A program made the translations under genes and the position numbers. A model generated the notes under the pieces. That model was not told where the DNA came from. It was given only the letters and a program-made list of their open reading frames with translations, and made no database searches. Positions 1-11,557 of a DNA stretch of 64,000 nt are shown here, one piece after another. Every line of letters starts with the position of its first letter. Position 1 is the stretch's first letter. The stretch covers positions 41,782,395 to 41,846,394 of the forward strand of contig OY855905.1 of the NCBI GenBank assembly GCA_963693305.1, in the 5' to 3' direction. This stretch comes from Meandrina meandrites (Eukaryota; Cnidaria; Anthozoa; Scleractinia; Meandrinidae).

Positions 1-1599
1 TTAAAAGCACCTTGTTTCACATGTCTGAAAAGAAAGAAAACGGGCAAATCGGCGTTTGTCATGTCACTATATATTTTAGTATTCAGCACGTGCAGTTGCT
101 CTCTTCCTCTACCCATACTGCCTTTCAGTCTTGTCTTTAAGCTTTGATCCGGACAACGTTATCTGAAATAGCTGTATCTAAAATAATACATGTAATATAA
201 TGCATTAAATTCGCATAAGTGAACCTTCCACCAGGGTAACATCAAATGATTCCGTCAGTTGGGAAGTTATATAATAAAAAGTGAAGCTGTGACCACACAT
301 TGCATATTCTGAGCATTGCTAAGGGTTTTTTAGGTTAGTTAATTTCCATGCACTTAATTTCTGACTTGATTTGACCTTGATTGAGGAGAAAAAATATCGC
401 TGATAATATTTGCTTCGAAACGCTTAATATTCAAATTCAGATATGCGTGATGTGGATAAACTTGAATAAATTACAAAACAAAATGCGGGTCTTTTGTTTT
501 TGGTGAATTGAATTAATTATAAGCCTACCTCTAGCTTTGAACGAATCACTTAACAAGAACTTATAAAAACATTAACAGTCTTCTTAGTCACTTAGTTCAA
601 GAAACTTTTTCCATACTACTTTTAATCGTGCACTACGCGATATTTCTTTAATATTTTTCTGCTTGTAAAGGCTGCGAATTTAATTTTACTATTCAACTAA
701 CTACTCGCACCAAACTGCTCCTTTAGTTACGGTCCGGGTCGCGGTATATGAAATGTCGGTTCCACTCCGCTACACAATCGATTTTCGAGCAGTGAACATC
801 AACCTCAACACTATAAGTTTTCGGCAAAAGCAATAGAAAAAGGTTCCAAAAGAGAAGAAAGTATCGCATAAGCATTACGAAATCCTGCTTGACGGCTGTT
901 TTCAAGTTGCAAAATGATCAATATTCATGTAGATAAGATTGCTGTCAAAAACTGTCAAAAGTAATTACACTGTCACCCCATAAGCGAACATAATTTACTT
1001 TTACCTAACAGGCATGTCTAAACTGTCTTACGTAGAAGAGCTGCGGGCAGGATACAATATGCATTTGTATGTTGCTAGAAAACAAACAATTAATTTACGC
1101 AGTGTGTAGGCGTTGCAGAAGTGGGCTAACTGAGAAAAAAAATTAAAATTTGTTTATTCTTAGTTATTATGAAGCTCGGTCGACATAACGACCTATACAG
1201 GTCCCTTGCTGTTAAAAGCAATTCTACTACTTTGGGGCATTTTATAACTTGCCGACCATCGTCTTGAATGATGGAGTTTTACATAAAGGAAAGGCCTAGG
1301 CTGTTCACTTTTGAATACGACGTCTTTTTATCATATCGGAGAACTTGCATGCACAATACATTTAAGTTTACTGTAAGTTTGCCAATCAGGGGTCACGGGT
1401 GAAATACATTCAGTCCAACATTCGTGTTTAATAAAAAACTTGAATGAGCAAATTTTACAACTCGTCAAACCAGTTAGTCTCGCTTTTTCAAGATTTTACT
1501 TTATTGAGTCTTTTTCATGTTTTCGACCCTTTTGACCGCTAGGTTGCAATCGAGCGCTGTTTTTCAGTCGTTGCACGCATATAATAACTCGGCCAAACG
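1..1599. other. Region upstream of SLC6-A
   Basis: AT-rich sequence in which I see no convincing coding exon, RNA gene or repeat. The last ~40 bases before the ATG (about 1558-1599) are recognisably similar to the block directly before the ATG of SLC6-B (about 11517-11557). Both contain tttttcagtc, then a tataa-like stretch, then aaacgatg. This conservation supports the chosen start codons. It may be shared 5' UTR or core promoter kept since the duplication. Confidence 0.5.
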
Positions 1600-4500
1600 A
1601 TGTCTAGAGAAGATCTAAACGACCAACAAGTTACACTGGCTCTAACCAAGGCGGACAGCGTCGACGAAAGGACAGAAGAAAAATGCAATTCCGAGAGAGA
1701 TGAGATGAACGATGTCGATGTTCAAGAGGGACAAACGTGGGGGAATAAAGCTCAGTATGTACTTGCAACTTTAGGCTTCTCTGTTGGATTCGGAAATGTG
1801 TGGAGATTTCCTTACTTGTGCCAAAAAAATGGAGGAGGTAAGCCTGCCATACTAAATCACTGGATAAAAATCGATATTTTAAAAATTGATTTATTATATA
1901 TCAATCAATAGCCCTCAGACATTGCTAGGGCTTAGCAAGCGATAGAAATTTGATGTTTTAGCAAAAATGTTGATTGTTATTGACAAAAAAGGCCGCGGGC
2001 ATTGCGTGATTTTAGCTAGCTTTTAGTGGATATCAAATGTATTTGCACTCAGACACCTTACATGGCTTGTTTATTGTTACATGAACCGCGGAGAGAATTC
2101 CTGACGATATTGGACACGCGCTATTACACCAGACTAGTCGAATGCATTGAATTCATTTCCGATCAAATTAATCCTGCAATTAATCCATGATCACGCGCAT
2201 GGCTATTGCACAAAGGATTTACAGCTGAGATTCAGACAATGCACAGTGTAATAAGAGTTTTCTTGAACACGTGAAAGGCGACAATATTGGACAAAATCAA
2301 TCTTTTATGTGTGTACCTACGCTACAAGCCGGCAAAACAGAGGCATTGTAAAAACTACAATTTTGATGCCACCCACCAATCTCGTCCCCAGAGCCCGCGA
2401 TCCTTCTGGACTGCGCCAGGAATCGAGACCTCTGGGCTAAACTGAAAGCCCGCCAAAAAAACCGCCAAATCTCATTGCCTGTTGAAACTTGTTCATTTCA
2501 ACCACAATCTCCGACGCACGCGCAGAATCGAACCGGAACCAGGATTTCCTGGTTCCGGTTTTGGATTCGACCAGAGCCCATGCGCTTTCCGACCGCTGGT
2601 CAAGGGGACGCGGGCTCTGGGGACGAGATTGGCCACCCACCCACCAGGGGTCAGGGCTTTACAACTAAAAAATTGTCTTACAATCGTTAGTTGTCGTATT
2701 TGTTTCCTTATTCTACTCGATCAGTTTAAAACAAATGATTGTTTTGGTTAATTTTTAACTCAATATTGAGTCAATCGATCATAATCACCGATTTTTATCG
2801 ATTGCTATCGATTGTCAATATGAAAGAACTGACTGCTAATTGCCAAGTCAACAATTCTGGATTGTCTGTGAAAAGCAACAGGTGCTTGGTTTGGTTTTAA
2901 TTTTGCGTTTGCGAGCTCGGTAATGGGTTCTAAAATCCAAAGTACTACAACCAGTACGCGCTTTTTAACAACAAATGAGCGCAAATCGGGATTTGCATTT
3001 TCTCGTGCTTGGCAACTGTACTGTTGCAATTGTTCGCTCCAAGTTCCAATTGCCTCAGCTGATTATTTGCGTTGATTGGTCAATTGTGGCATGCCTTTGG
3101 TTCTAGTTTTACGTCACTCAGTGAAAACCACATCACTGCTTTGATTGGTCAACATGCGTAGAATGAATTATGCAACGTCTTCTTGTGCGCGGTGAGACAT
3201 CTCAAACTTTTCTATTGAATACGGCAACATTGTCTCAGTAATGGAACTTGAAAGCGTATAGTCAACGATTTATTTCCCCGTAACGAATCATTCTCCCAAC
3301 TTCTTATTACGGCAAGCACTTGCTCCAAAACAACAGCAGTTTGTTTAGAATTCGGTTGACGGTTTCTTCAGGAAACGAGAATGAACTGAGTTCTAGCTTC
3401 TAACCGAAATTAACCTGGTTCAACGTTATGCCTTAATTTTCTGCCTCGATAGTTTCCATTGGTGTAGAGTAGATTGATTAAGTCCAAAGATGGCTCCTAG
3501 ATGGTGTTCTGTGCAGAACAAAAGATATAACAAGCTTCTGAAAACCAAAAACCATGTTTATCATAACTGCAGTTTGTTTGTTTTTTTCTCCAGGTGCATT
3601 TCTCATTCCGTACTTTATCAGCCTGGTGTTACTCGGCATACCACTGTTCTTCCTGGAACTTGCCATTGGCCAGAACACACGTCAGGGTCCCAGGGGCGTG
3701 TGGAAGGCTATTCACCCGTACCTGGGAGGGGTAGGGCTTGCTTCGGCGGTCGTGTGTGTTTTGATCTGCATGTACTACAACATGATCATCGGATGGTCGT
3801 TTTATTACCTATTTGCATCATTTCAAGATCCTCTGCCTTACTCCTCTTGCCCCAGTGGTCCAAACTGCACCGTAAACGAGGAATGTAAGCTGGCGGGTCG
3901 GACGCAGTATTTCTGGTACACTAAAACACTTGGTTCCACTACGTCCATCGAGGAAATGGGTGATTTCCAGTGGCATCTGTGCCTTGTGCTACTGCTTGCA
4001 TGGATCGTCCAGTACTTGTTCGTCAATCGCGGAGTACAGTCAGCCGGGAAGGTAAAGTTTTCTACATAGTAAAAAAAGCCCGGAGCTACCTGGTCGATAC
4101 CTCATAGTCATGCCCCAGTAATTTCTAGCGTGCTAACGAGTTTTCACTTTTGCATTTGCAAGTCAAAACAGGTATTTTAGACTAATTCTCTTGTCTTTGT
4201 CATCAGGCAGTATACGTGACCGCTACACTGCCATACATTGTGTTGGCCGTTTTCTTTGGAAGAGCAATTTCACTGGAAGGATCAGTGGACGGAATTAAAC
4301 ACATGTTTAAGCCTCAGGTAAACAAGAACAACGTTTTTCAAATAAGAAATTTAGTAACAATAAAGCCGAAAAAGAGGATTTTTTAGACAGGGGAAAATTC
4401 AGGCGAGTTACGAACTAACAGTGGAAAATTAATGCTTTATTTTCAAAGAGGGTCGTACAGGGGGGGTCTCTGGCACGATTCACGGACGAAAAAAATAACG

Positions 4501-7500
4501 AATCACGGATCACGGATATTGAAATTTCATTTTCCCGAATCACGAAAATAAGTACTCTTTTATCCTGTTCTTACGCTACAAATAGTGTTTGAAGAAATCA
4601 AAATTGATTAAGAAATTACGAAAATAAGAAAGAAACATACTCTTTTATCCTGTCCTTACTCTACAGAGAGTGTTTGACGTTACGATAATTATACGGAGGT
4701 CACATTTGAGGTCTCGCGTCTCAAAATCACGCAAAATAAAGTCAATAAAGTGGTGAAATCACGAATATCGGTTATTAATTCAAGCTCTTCACGTTTCACG
4801 CAAAACCTTCTGGTCACAGGTCACGAAGAATAAATTTATTAAATTCACGTTTCACGGAAAATAAAATCAGCTCATCACGCGTCACGAGAATACCCCTGTA
4901 CGACCCTCTTTAAACCAATTCGTAGTTGTTTGGGCTTTCTTTGGCGTTGTGTACTTGAGGCGCACTCATTGCCTTCGCTCGATATACAAGCACATTAGAG
5001 AGGGATTATAAGTCCTATAGTCAAAACCGGTAGTTTAGCGCAGAAACTTATGAGAAACAGACAACACTGACTTATTATACCTATAAAAAATGTGATTACT
5101 TCGAAATCAAACCAATCGCAGTTTAGTATCTTCCCAACCTCTTCAAGGCGTGAGTTCGAGTGTTAGGATATAGAAGCAAGAGGTCTGGTCAAGTTATTGA
5201 CTAAAATCATTCATGTTTTGGTTCAGTTTTCCAGACTAGCAAGCCCTGTTGTTTGGTTGGAGGCCGCGACACAAGTGTTCTTTTCTGTTGGTGTTGGTTT
5301 TGGAACACTCGTTGCTATGGGAAGTTACAACCCGAAACACAACAACTGCCGGCGAGACGCCATCTTTATTTCATTGGCGGACAGTTTCACGTCAGTGTTT
5401 GCGGCTGTTGTAGTGTTCTCAGTCCTTGGTTTTAAGGTAAGGTTAGGGAAGGTGTAGTTGTCGAATCTCAATACATTGGAGTAGTTTTCACCAACTGTCG
5501 TAAAACCAGATCGGAGTGAATCAGTGAGACAGAAAGCAATCAGAAGATTACCTCGTTGCGTTTTTATTGATCTAATCAGAGAATACTTTAAAAGTACTGC
5601 TTCCTTAATATTCGTATGGCATTACATATCTCACATGTTGCACTTTGACATGAAATGTTCATAGGCACATGAGTCATATGCAAATTGCTTGGCGTTATAT
5701 GGTGGAGTGAACAACACTCTTCTTCCTTCCGGAATGACTCTTGAAGAAAAATGCCATAATCTGGAACACTGGTTATCACAGGTAAGAACAACGGGTCCTA
5801 TTATACATATAGTATATCAAAGGAATGGATTTTTGCACTTTCCTGAACTGAAATATGTTTGTTAGACAGACAGACAGACAGACAGACAGACATGAAGGCA
5901 GGCAGACAGGTAGACAGACAGCAGACAGGAAGGCAGGCAGGGAGACATACATACAGACACGCAGACAGACTGGCAGCCAGACAAACGGACAGACAGACAG
6001 AAGAAAGACAGATAGACAGACAGACCAGAAGATTACAAACAAACTCCACGGGAAACATGTCATTCCAAATAATTTATCAAATGGTCCCAAAACTGATTTA
6101 TGCAATATAACTTTAGTGATAAGGTGCTAAGACAATTTCAAGACTGATCTATATAAATTTACCGTGCGGGAGTCTGATTTAGGAAACACCTTATCGATAA
6201 CCCTTTTATACTGTCTCTGGGATCTATCCTTCCTTTACTGGTGTGAGAGGTAATTCTTTAGTGATGCTCCTCTATTTGCAAGGATTTGCCAGTAATCAAG
6301 TTCCCGCGTTTTTTTTTGTATGAGCAAATCTGATTGCATGCCTGTCGTGGGACCAATTAAAACAACACGTCCATGATATCTCATCTTCAGACTTTTAAAG
6401 GTCCCGGGCTGACATTCATTGCCTTCACTGAAGCCATACTTTTGATGCCCGCGTCTCCATTGTGGTCGGTTTTATTCTTCTCCATGCTGTTGTCTCTCGG
6501 CCTTGGTAGCATGTTTGGCATGTTAGAAGGAGTGCTTAACCCGCTACACAATCAGAAGTTGATTCCGCTGCGAAAGGAAATATTAACAGGTTAGCTGTTA
6601 CAAAGTTTAACTAAACGTGTTGTTGCTAAACTAAGACCAGTCCCTGCTGTCTTTTAGTCCATCGAGCGTGAAGCAAAAAGGACCGCGAGTGGAAATATGG
6701 CCGTAGAAATTCTGGGGGCGAGAAGGGCGTCTCGTCCTGGCCAGTTTTTCACTGGCATTGTTTCGTCTCAGTTGCGTGTCTTGTAATGTTTGTCGTGTTG
6801 TTGCGAGAAAGTTTTCTTGCGAGAAAAATTGCAAACAACGCACTTAGCAAAGCATAAAAAGTTCTTTGAAGCGTTGCCGCTATCCGGTTGAATGCGAAAA
6901 ATGGAACTTGCCACAACTTCGTTGAACGCTTTCTACGGATAGGAGGTACATTGATTTTAGGGTGAGCAAGGTGCAAGAATTCTTGTTTAAAGTTATAGCT
7001 AGCATTAATCGAAAAAAATCGCGATTCGGTAGGATCTTAAAATTTTCGTTCTGTGTCTTACTGAGGGCGGCGCATGTAACAACTGTGATGTCGGACGTCT
7101 CTTCCAGGAATCACGTGTGTCGTATCTATGGTGGTTGGTTTGCTGTTCTGTCAGAGGTCTGGGGAGTACTGGCTGCAGATGTTTGACAGCTATACAGGAA
7201 CACTCCCGCTTCTGTTCATCTGTTTCTTTGAACTTGTTGGAGTTTCATGGGTGTACGGCGCCAACAGGTAGGGGCAGTCACTAGAGCATCACATTGGAGT
7301 TACAGGCTTGAAACTACATGCCACAAAAATGCTCATTTTTAGCTCCCTCCCCCTCCCCTGATATTAAACACAAATGAGTTGATGGCCGAGACTTGAAACA
7401 CTCCCCAGCACATGTATTCAGTTCAAATTGACGAGAACAATCTATTGTTATGCATAGAATTTCAATTTCAATTTCACATCGGGAAAAAGTCTTCGATAGC

Positions 7501-8977
7501 AAATCGCCACGGTACACTTCTCAGAGCGGCAAGCAATTTATAACATTGCGAAACTTTCGATCCCTAAACTCAAAATTCTTTTGCGCGCCGTAACGTATGT
7601 TAGTCCCGCGCTTTCGCCGCTCGCTCCGCCGGCCCATTCACTGCACAACCTAACCATGCTTGTGTTCTGACATGTACTTTTCCACGATTCTTCAAGGTTC
7701 TATGACGATATAGAGTACATGATTAACGCACGGCCGGGCTTGTACTGGCAAATAACATGGCGATTTGTGTCCCCAGCCATAGTTCTGGTCATATTTGTTA
7801 GCAGTTTAGTTAACATGGGAATGAACCCAGCTACATACTCAGTGTGGAAACCAAATGAGGTAAATCAATTGACTTTTTTTTGGTATTTTGTATTTACTGC
7901 ACGGCTTTAATAAAATCTAGAAAGTCTTTTTATACCGAGTGGTAGGGTAAAGGTTAAGTCTGCGTTCGAGCCTAGTGGCCCATCAGGCCGGAGCTTATCC
8001 CGGTTTCTGTAGCATGAAGCAACTAGGAGTATTTCTACTCCTCCCTGGATGGGATGCTAGTCCATCGCAGGGTTACCCCCAGCAGTAAATTCGCCGGTAC
8101 CCATTTATACACCTGGGTGGAGAGAGGCACTATGAGAGTAAAGTATCTTGCCCAAGAACACAACGCAGCGCCCCGGCCAAGGCTCGAACTCGGACTGTTC
8201 GATCCAGAGTCCAGCGCACTAACCATTAGGCTACCGCGCCCCCATACCGAGTTGTGATAAAACTGATATCACACACGTGTGGATAACGACGATATCTCAC
8301 ACGTGTGGATAACGGCAGGATAACGTTTTTATCGATTTTCTACCACTCGGTATAACACTAAATTTTATATAAGAAAATACATGGTCGCTTAGAGATACGA
8401 AATTTCTCTTGTCATGTTGAAAAATAATTAATATAATATTTTTTTCGACACGAAGAGGAATTTCATGTAATATCCTCTATTTGTCTGGCACGTAGCGTTG
8501 GTATATGAACTTCAGTGGGTTTTTTGCGATTATGCTTTCAAGTTCAGTTCTGTCAAGTAAGGGACGGACCATCAGAAATAACCGGAGGGTGGTGGGGGCG
8601 ACTTTTCCCCAACAGGAAACTTGTCCAAAAAAAAAATTCCTGAAAAAAAAAAAATCCTGCAAACTTGTAGAACTTAAAAATAATTCCTGCACCGTTCCTG
8701 CACCCGGCTATTTATAATGGTCCGTCCTTTAGACTAGTTTTTAAAATTTGTTTGTGTATTTATTTGCTCCCAGGCAGAAGTAAAGAGCGTCGAGTACCCC
8801 TCCTGGTGTTATGTGATAATTACTTTCCTTATCTTTGCATCTTGCCTGTGCATACCAGTGGTGTTCCTGTTTGGATTATATCAACGATTGACAGCGAGGA
8901 GAAAAGGAAATACCGAGATAGTTAAACCACTGAACGAAGATGAAGATGGGCCAAAGGACAAATCTCTGTACTATTAA
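1600..8977 (+). CDS. SLC6-A: Na+-coupled amino-acid transporter-like protein (9 exons)
   Basis: Neurotransmitter:sodium symporter of the plasma membrane. Coding exons read from splice sites: 1600-1837, 3594-4051, 4207-4317, 5227-5436, 5665-5781, 6391-6589, 7108-7267, 7697-7859, 8774-8977. They join in frame to 619 aa, a normal SLC6 length, and all introns are GT-AG. Exon 1 gives the N-tail and TM1 with [10 protein letters not shown] and NGGG. Exon 2 gives TM2-4 and a large loop with an NCT glycosylation site and Cys pair. Exon 3 gives TM5, exon 4 TM6-7, exon 5 the loop before TM8 (NNT site), exon 6 TM8 ([12 protein letters not shown]), exon 7 TM9-10, exon 8 TM11, and exon 9 TM12 and tail. The loop pattern (QYFWY, then a GFK end to TM7) resembles SLC6A15-A20 rather than monoamine or GABA carriers, so a neutral amino-acid substrate is inferred. 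TM7 has Asp (codon 5380-5382) at the Na1 Asn position. The start is the first ATG of the exon. Confidence 0.93.
2378..2631. mobile_element. Foldback MITE in intron 1 of SLC6-A
   Basis: The ends are inverted: aatctcgtccccagagcccg at the left and a matching ctctggggacgagatt at the right, about 22 bp each. The 10-mer gccacccacc occurs on both sides (2368-2377 and 2632-2641), consistent with a target-site duplication. A smaller perfect hairpin (ccggaaccaggatttcctggttccgg, seen as its two arms around 2541-2566) lies inside. No coding capacity. A degraded relative with aatctcgtatccagag is near 9886. The long duplication points to a hAT- or MULE-like source, but the family is not certain. Confidence 0.75.
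4445..4912. mobile_element. Non-autonomous inverted-repeat element in intron 3 of SLC6-A
   Basis: Terminal inverted repeats are aaagagggtcgtacagggg at 4445-4463 and its reverse complement at 4893-4912. The body is non-coding and full of short cacg/tcacgaa words. It also has an internal imperfect duplication of about 39 bp (4553-4591 and 4639-4677, both starting actcttttatcctgt). No clear target duplication was found. Confidence 0.7.
5862..6027. repeat. (GACA)n microsatellite
   Basis: Imperfect gaca/ggca tetranucleotide tract of about 165 bp in intron 5 of SLC6-A. Because the unit lacks stop codons, it produces spurious reading frames on both strands. Confidence 0.95.
7931..8354. mobile_element. 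Small foldback MITE split by the SINE, intron 8 of SLC6-A
   Basis: Outer inverted ends are tataccgagtggtag (7931-7945) and ctaccactcggtata (8340-8354). Without the SINE and one target duplicate the element is only about 115 bp. Its core has two copies of a cacacgtgtggataacg unit (about 8270-8315). No coding capacity. The nesting order, MITE first and SINE second, can be read directly. Confidence 0.75.
7946..8242 (-). mobile_element. tRNA-derived SINE, copy 1
   Basis: On the - strand the 5' end reads as a tRNA-like promoter: an A-box-like tagcctaatggttagtgcg, then a B-box-like gttcgagccttgg. A conserved body follows (cacccaggtgtataaatggg, then agtagaaatactcctagttg). The same body occurs in the + copies at 32870 and 51474. 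The copy sits between near-identical 14-mers, ataccgagtggtag (7932-7945) and ataccgagttgtga (8243-8256), which look like its target duplication. It therefore inserted into an existing foldback element. Confidence 0.85.
8560..8730. mobile_element. Inverted-repeat MITE, copy 1 (intron 8 of SLC6-A)
   Basis: Ends aagggacggaccat (8560-8573) and atggtccgtccttt (8717-8730) are inverted repeats. The interior repeats aattcctgca-like words. A second copy with the same ends and interior words is at 50420-50586 in the CUB gene, which shows that it is dispersed. Confidence 0.75.
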
Positions 8978-11557
8978 GTTGAGAGGAAATTAACCCATTG
9001 TGGAAGTAACTGATCAAAGGTCGTGGATCGTAAATGTGTATTCCAATATCGACCTACTAACGATAGCATGTTAAAAGGCCTATATAGCTACACTAAGATC
9101 GATGCATAATCGAATAGCTTAGAAACAAAGTAACCCAATCCCCAAAACTGTGAATTGCCTAAGTGCATCTATTTAGATCTGGGACACCATTTAGCAAAAA
9201 CTGAATGAAAATCTGAATATCTTAAAAACTCTATTAAGTCACCTGGGACTAACAGCAAAAAAACAAATTTGTTCGCCTAGGCTTACCACGTATGGAGAGG
9301 AGTGAAGTTTGATAGAGAGAAGAGGAAGGGGTTTAACTTTTTAAAAATGAAATCTTAAGGGGGTATAATCAAGAGGAGAAAGCGAGGGAGCTGTGTGCTT
9401 TAATAAAGCTTTTATTTGTTAAGCCATATTTTGAAGGATTTTTGTACAACGTGCATTTTTCTTTGATTAGAGGGGATATATTTAGAGCAGCTACCTACAT
9501 ATTTGAGCCTGGCTGTTCAAGAGATTGATAATCTATCCATCGGCACGTTTGTTTAAAGTTAAGATATTCCAGGATTAAAACCAAATTCGAATTTAGTTTG
9601 TAAGTTTTCCTTTATCGTTTCACTCATTTTGTGGTTCAACTTTTTTACTTTGGACAGATTTAAACTGTATCTTAAGGATAGTGTTAAACCAGGCCCGGAT
9701 ATTAAAATCACTATCCACTGTACATCACACATGGGACAGCGATTTACCAGATGGCATAGAAAAACCGGACCAAATCTTTTGTTATAATCTTCTTGATATA
9801 ATCATATGGTTGATTTGTAATCAGTTTAACCCGGGATTAAGCTTATTGTTCTGTTCGTAGTATGGGGCGCGTGCCAAATCAGGTTTATCAATCTCGTATC
9901 CAGAGTCTTCGTTCCCCTTGACCTGCGGTAGGGAAACGAGCGACCCTGGGCAATTTGATTGGAAGTCCGGAAATATTGAACTTCCGGTTGAATTACGTAT
10001 GCCAACAACCCCTCCCCCCCCCCCCCGACGAAAGTATTGCACGGTTACCAAGTTTAGTGCCTCCCCCTCCCCTCCCCCGTCTCAATGTTAAACTCCCTAA
10101 CATTTTGCACGTCACAGAAAACCTTTATTCAAAAAGGGTTAAACATTGTCTGCATGTGACATTGATTATAGGTTTAAGCATAAAGTAGCCGTATTTCTAC
10201 CGGCTTTGGATCAGCGTTTCAATTTTGCCTATGGTTGTAGCTTTCAAAAGCATGCTTCAAAGAACTCCTTGCTGTTTTACTTCCGGTAAAGTTTTTCAAA
10301 CAAATTAAAAATCGATCCTGCAAAGGAACTCTCGAGAGTCCCTCCTCTCGTCAAGCTTATTTGCTCCAATAAGCGTCACATCAAAACGTCAAAAATCTTT
10401 TAAACACGCTCTTCGGCGCTTTTTTGATTAAATGATTGTTGATGTAAGAACATTAAATAGTCGTCTAAATATTACTTTTATTATTTCTTTCGTTTACCTC
10501 ATATCATTCATCAGAAGTATATCACCTATGCTTCTGTATCTACTTATAGCACGAGCATTATTGTGAAAAAAATAATCATTGAGGAAGTTAAACTAGCTGG
10601 TCTTGTCCATGCACTTATCAAATTCTCCCAACTGTTACTACAATAAATGCAGGTAGTTCAGTATGGAGAATTTACATTGACATCATGCTGAAAACGTAGC
10701 ACCGTGCACTTCGTTTCGTATAATTTTAGAAGAAAGGTCACAAACAAAACGAAAGAAAGAAAACATGGCCAGTGAACGAAAAAAAAGGAAGGAAAACCCA
10801 CGAATCATCAGGCTCATCACTTCCCCTTGAAGTTATGCCTTGATGCAGAATTTGCGGCTAATCAATGCAAACTGACTTTCATGGATTTGCATAATCTAAC
10901 ACTCTAGCGACTTTTTTGAAAAGAGCTTGACATGCCATCAAAACAAATATTAACCCCTTTCACTAGAAGCTCGCTTCCTTCGTCACAAGTTAATTGTTTT
11001 ATACAGTGCGTAATGAAAGTCTGAAACTAGGTCTCTTTTGCAGTACCTATGAACATGTGCCGACCGACTTCAAACGCATGTTCTAGTGAGCAAATTCGAA
11101 TAATCAAATAAGTTTATCAAGTACTCTTCAAAAACTTTAGGGAAAAAAATCTTTTCTGTTGACAAAATTTCCATCTAAACGTGCCTTTTGGTAAAAACAA
11201 AGAGAGATACAATACATATTGGCTGATGTAATATTTACACACATGGCGCTGTAGTAAACTCGTCTCCGCACGGTTGTAAAATGTTTTTAAAATTCTGCAT
11301 ACGTATTTTACCGACCGTAAATTGAAGAAAGGGTTTTTTATTCGCTTCAACAGCCCATTTTTTTAAAACACAACATATAACTGTGTTTTACTGCAAAATA
11401 AGCAGATTTTTCAACCAGTCAAACTCGTTTATTGTGTTTTGAAAAAGCTGGTTTTAATTATTCTCATTCATGGTTCGATAGCTTTTGTCCGCGCGAGACA
11501 ACACAGGCAACCAGTGTTTTTCAGTCTTCGCGCGCAATTTATAACTTTGCGGAAACG
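8978..11557. other. SLC6-A 3' UTR and A/B spacer
   Basis: A canonical polyadenylation signal, aataaa, lies at 9402-9407, giving a plausible 3' UTR of about 430-450 bases for SLC6-A. The rest is spacer without convincing coding potential. It includes a degraded foldback fragment near 9886 (relative of the element at 2378) and a C-run near 10010-10026. The upstream block of SLC6-B just before 11558 resembles that of SLC6-A. Confidence 0.6.
9402..9407 (+). promoter_or_regulatory. Polyadenylation signal of SLC6-A
   Basis: An aataaa hexamer 425 bases after the stop codon of SLC6-A, followed by a T-rich stretch. It is the first canonical hexamer that I see downstream on the + strand. Confidence 0.55.

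Noticed and set aside
5776..6130. Cys/Leu/Ser-rich and Gln/Thr/Asp-rich frames on both strands
   Set aside because: Products of the (GACA)n microsatellite, which contains no stop codons in these frames.
11432..11557. Longer N-terminus for SLC6-B starting at 11432
   Set aside because: The added residues have no counterpart in SLC6-A, and the conserved block before the ATG at 11558 aligns with non-coding sequence before the SLC6-A start.
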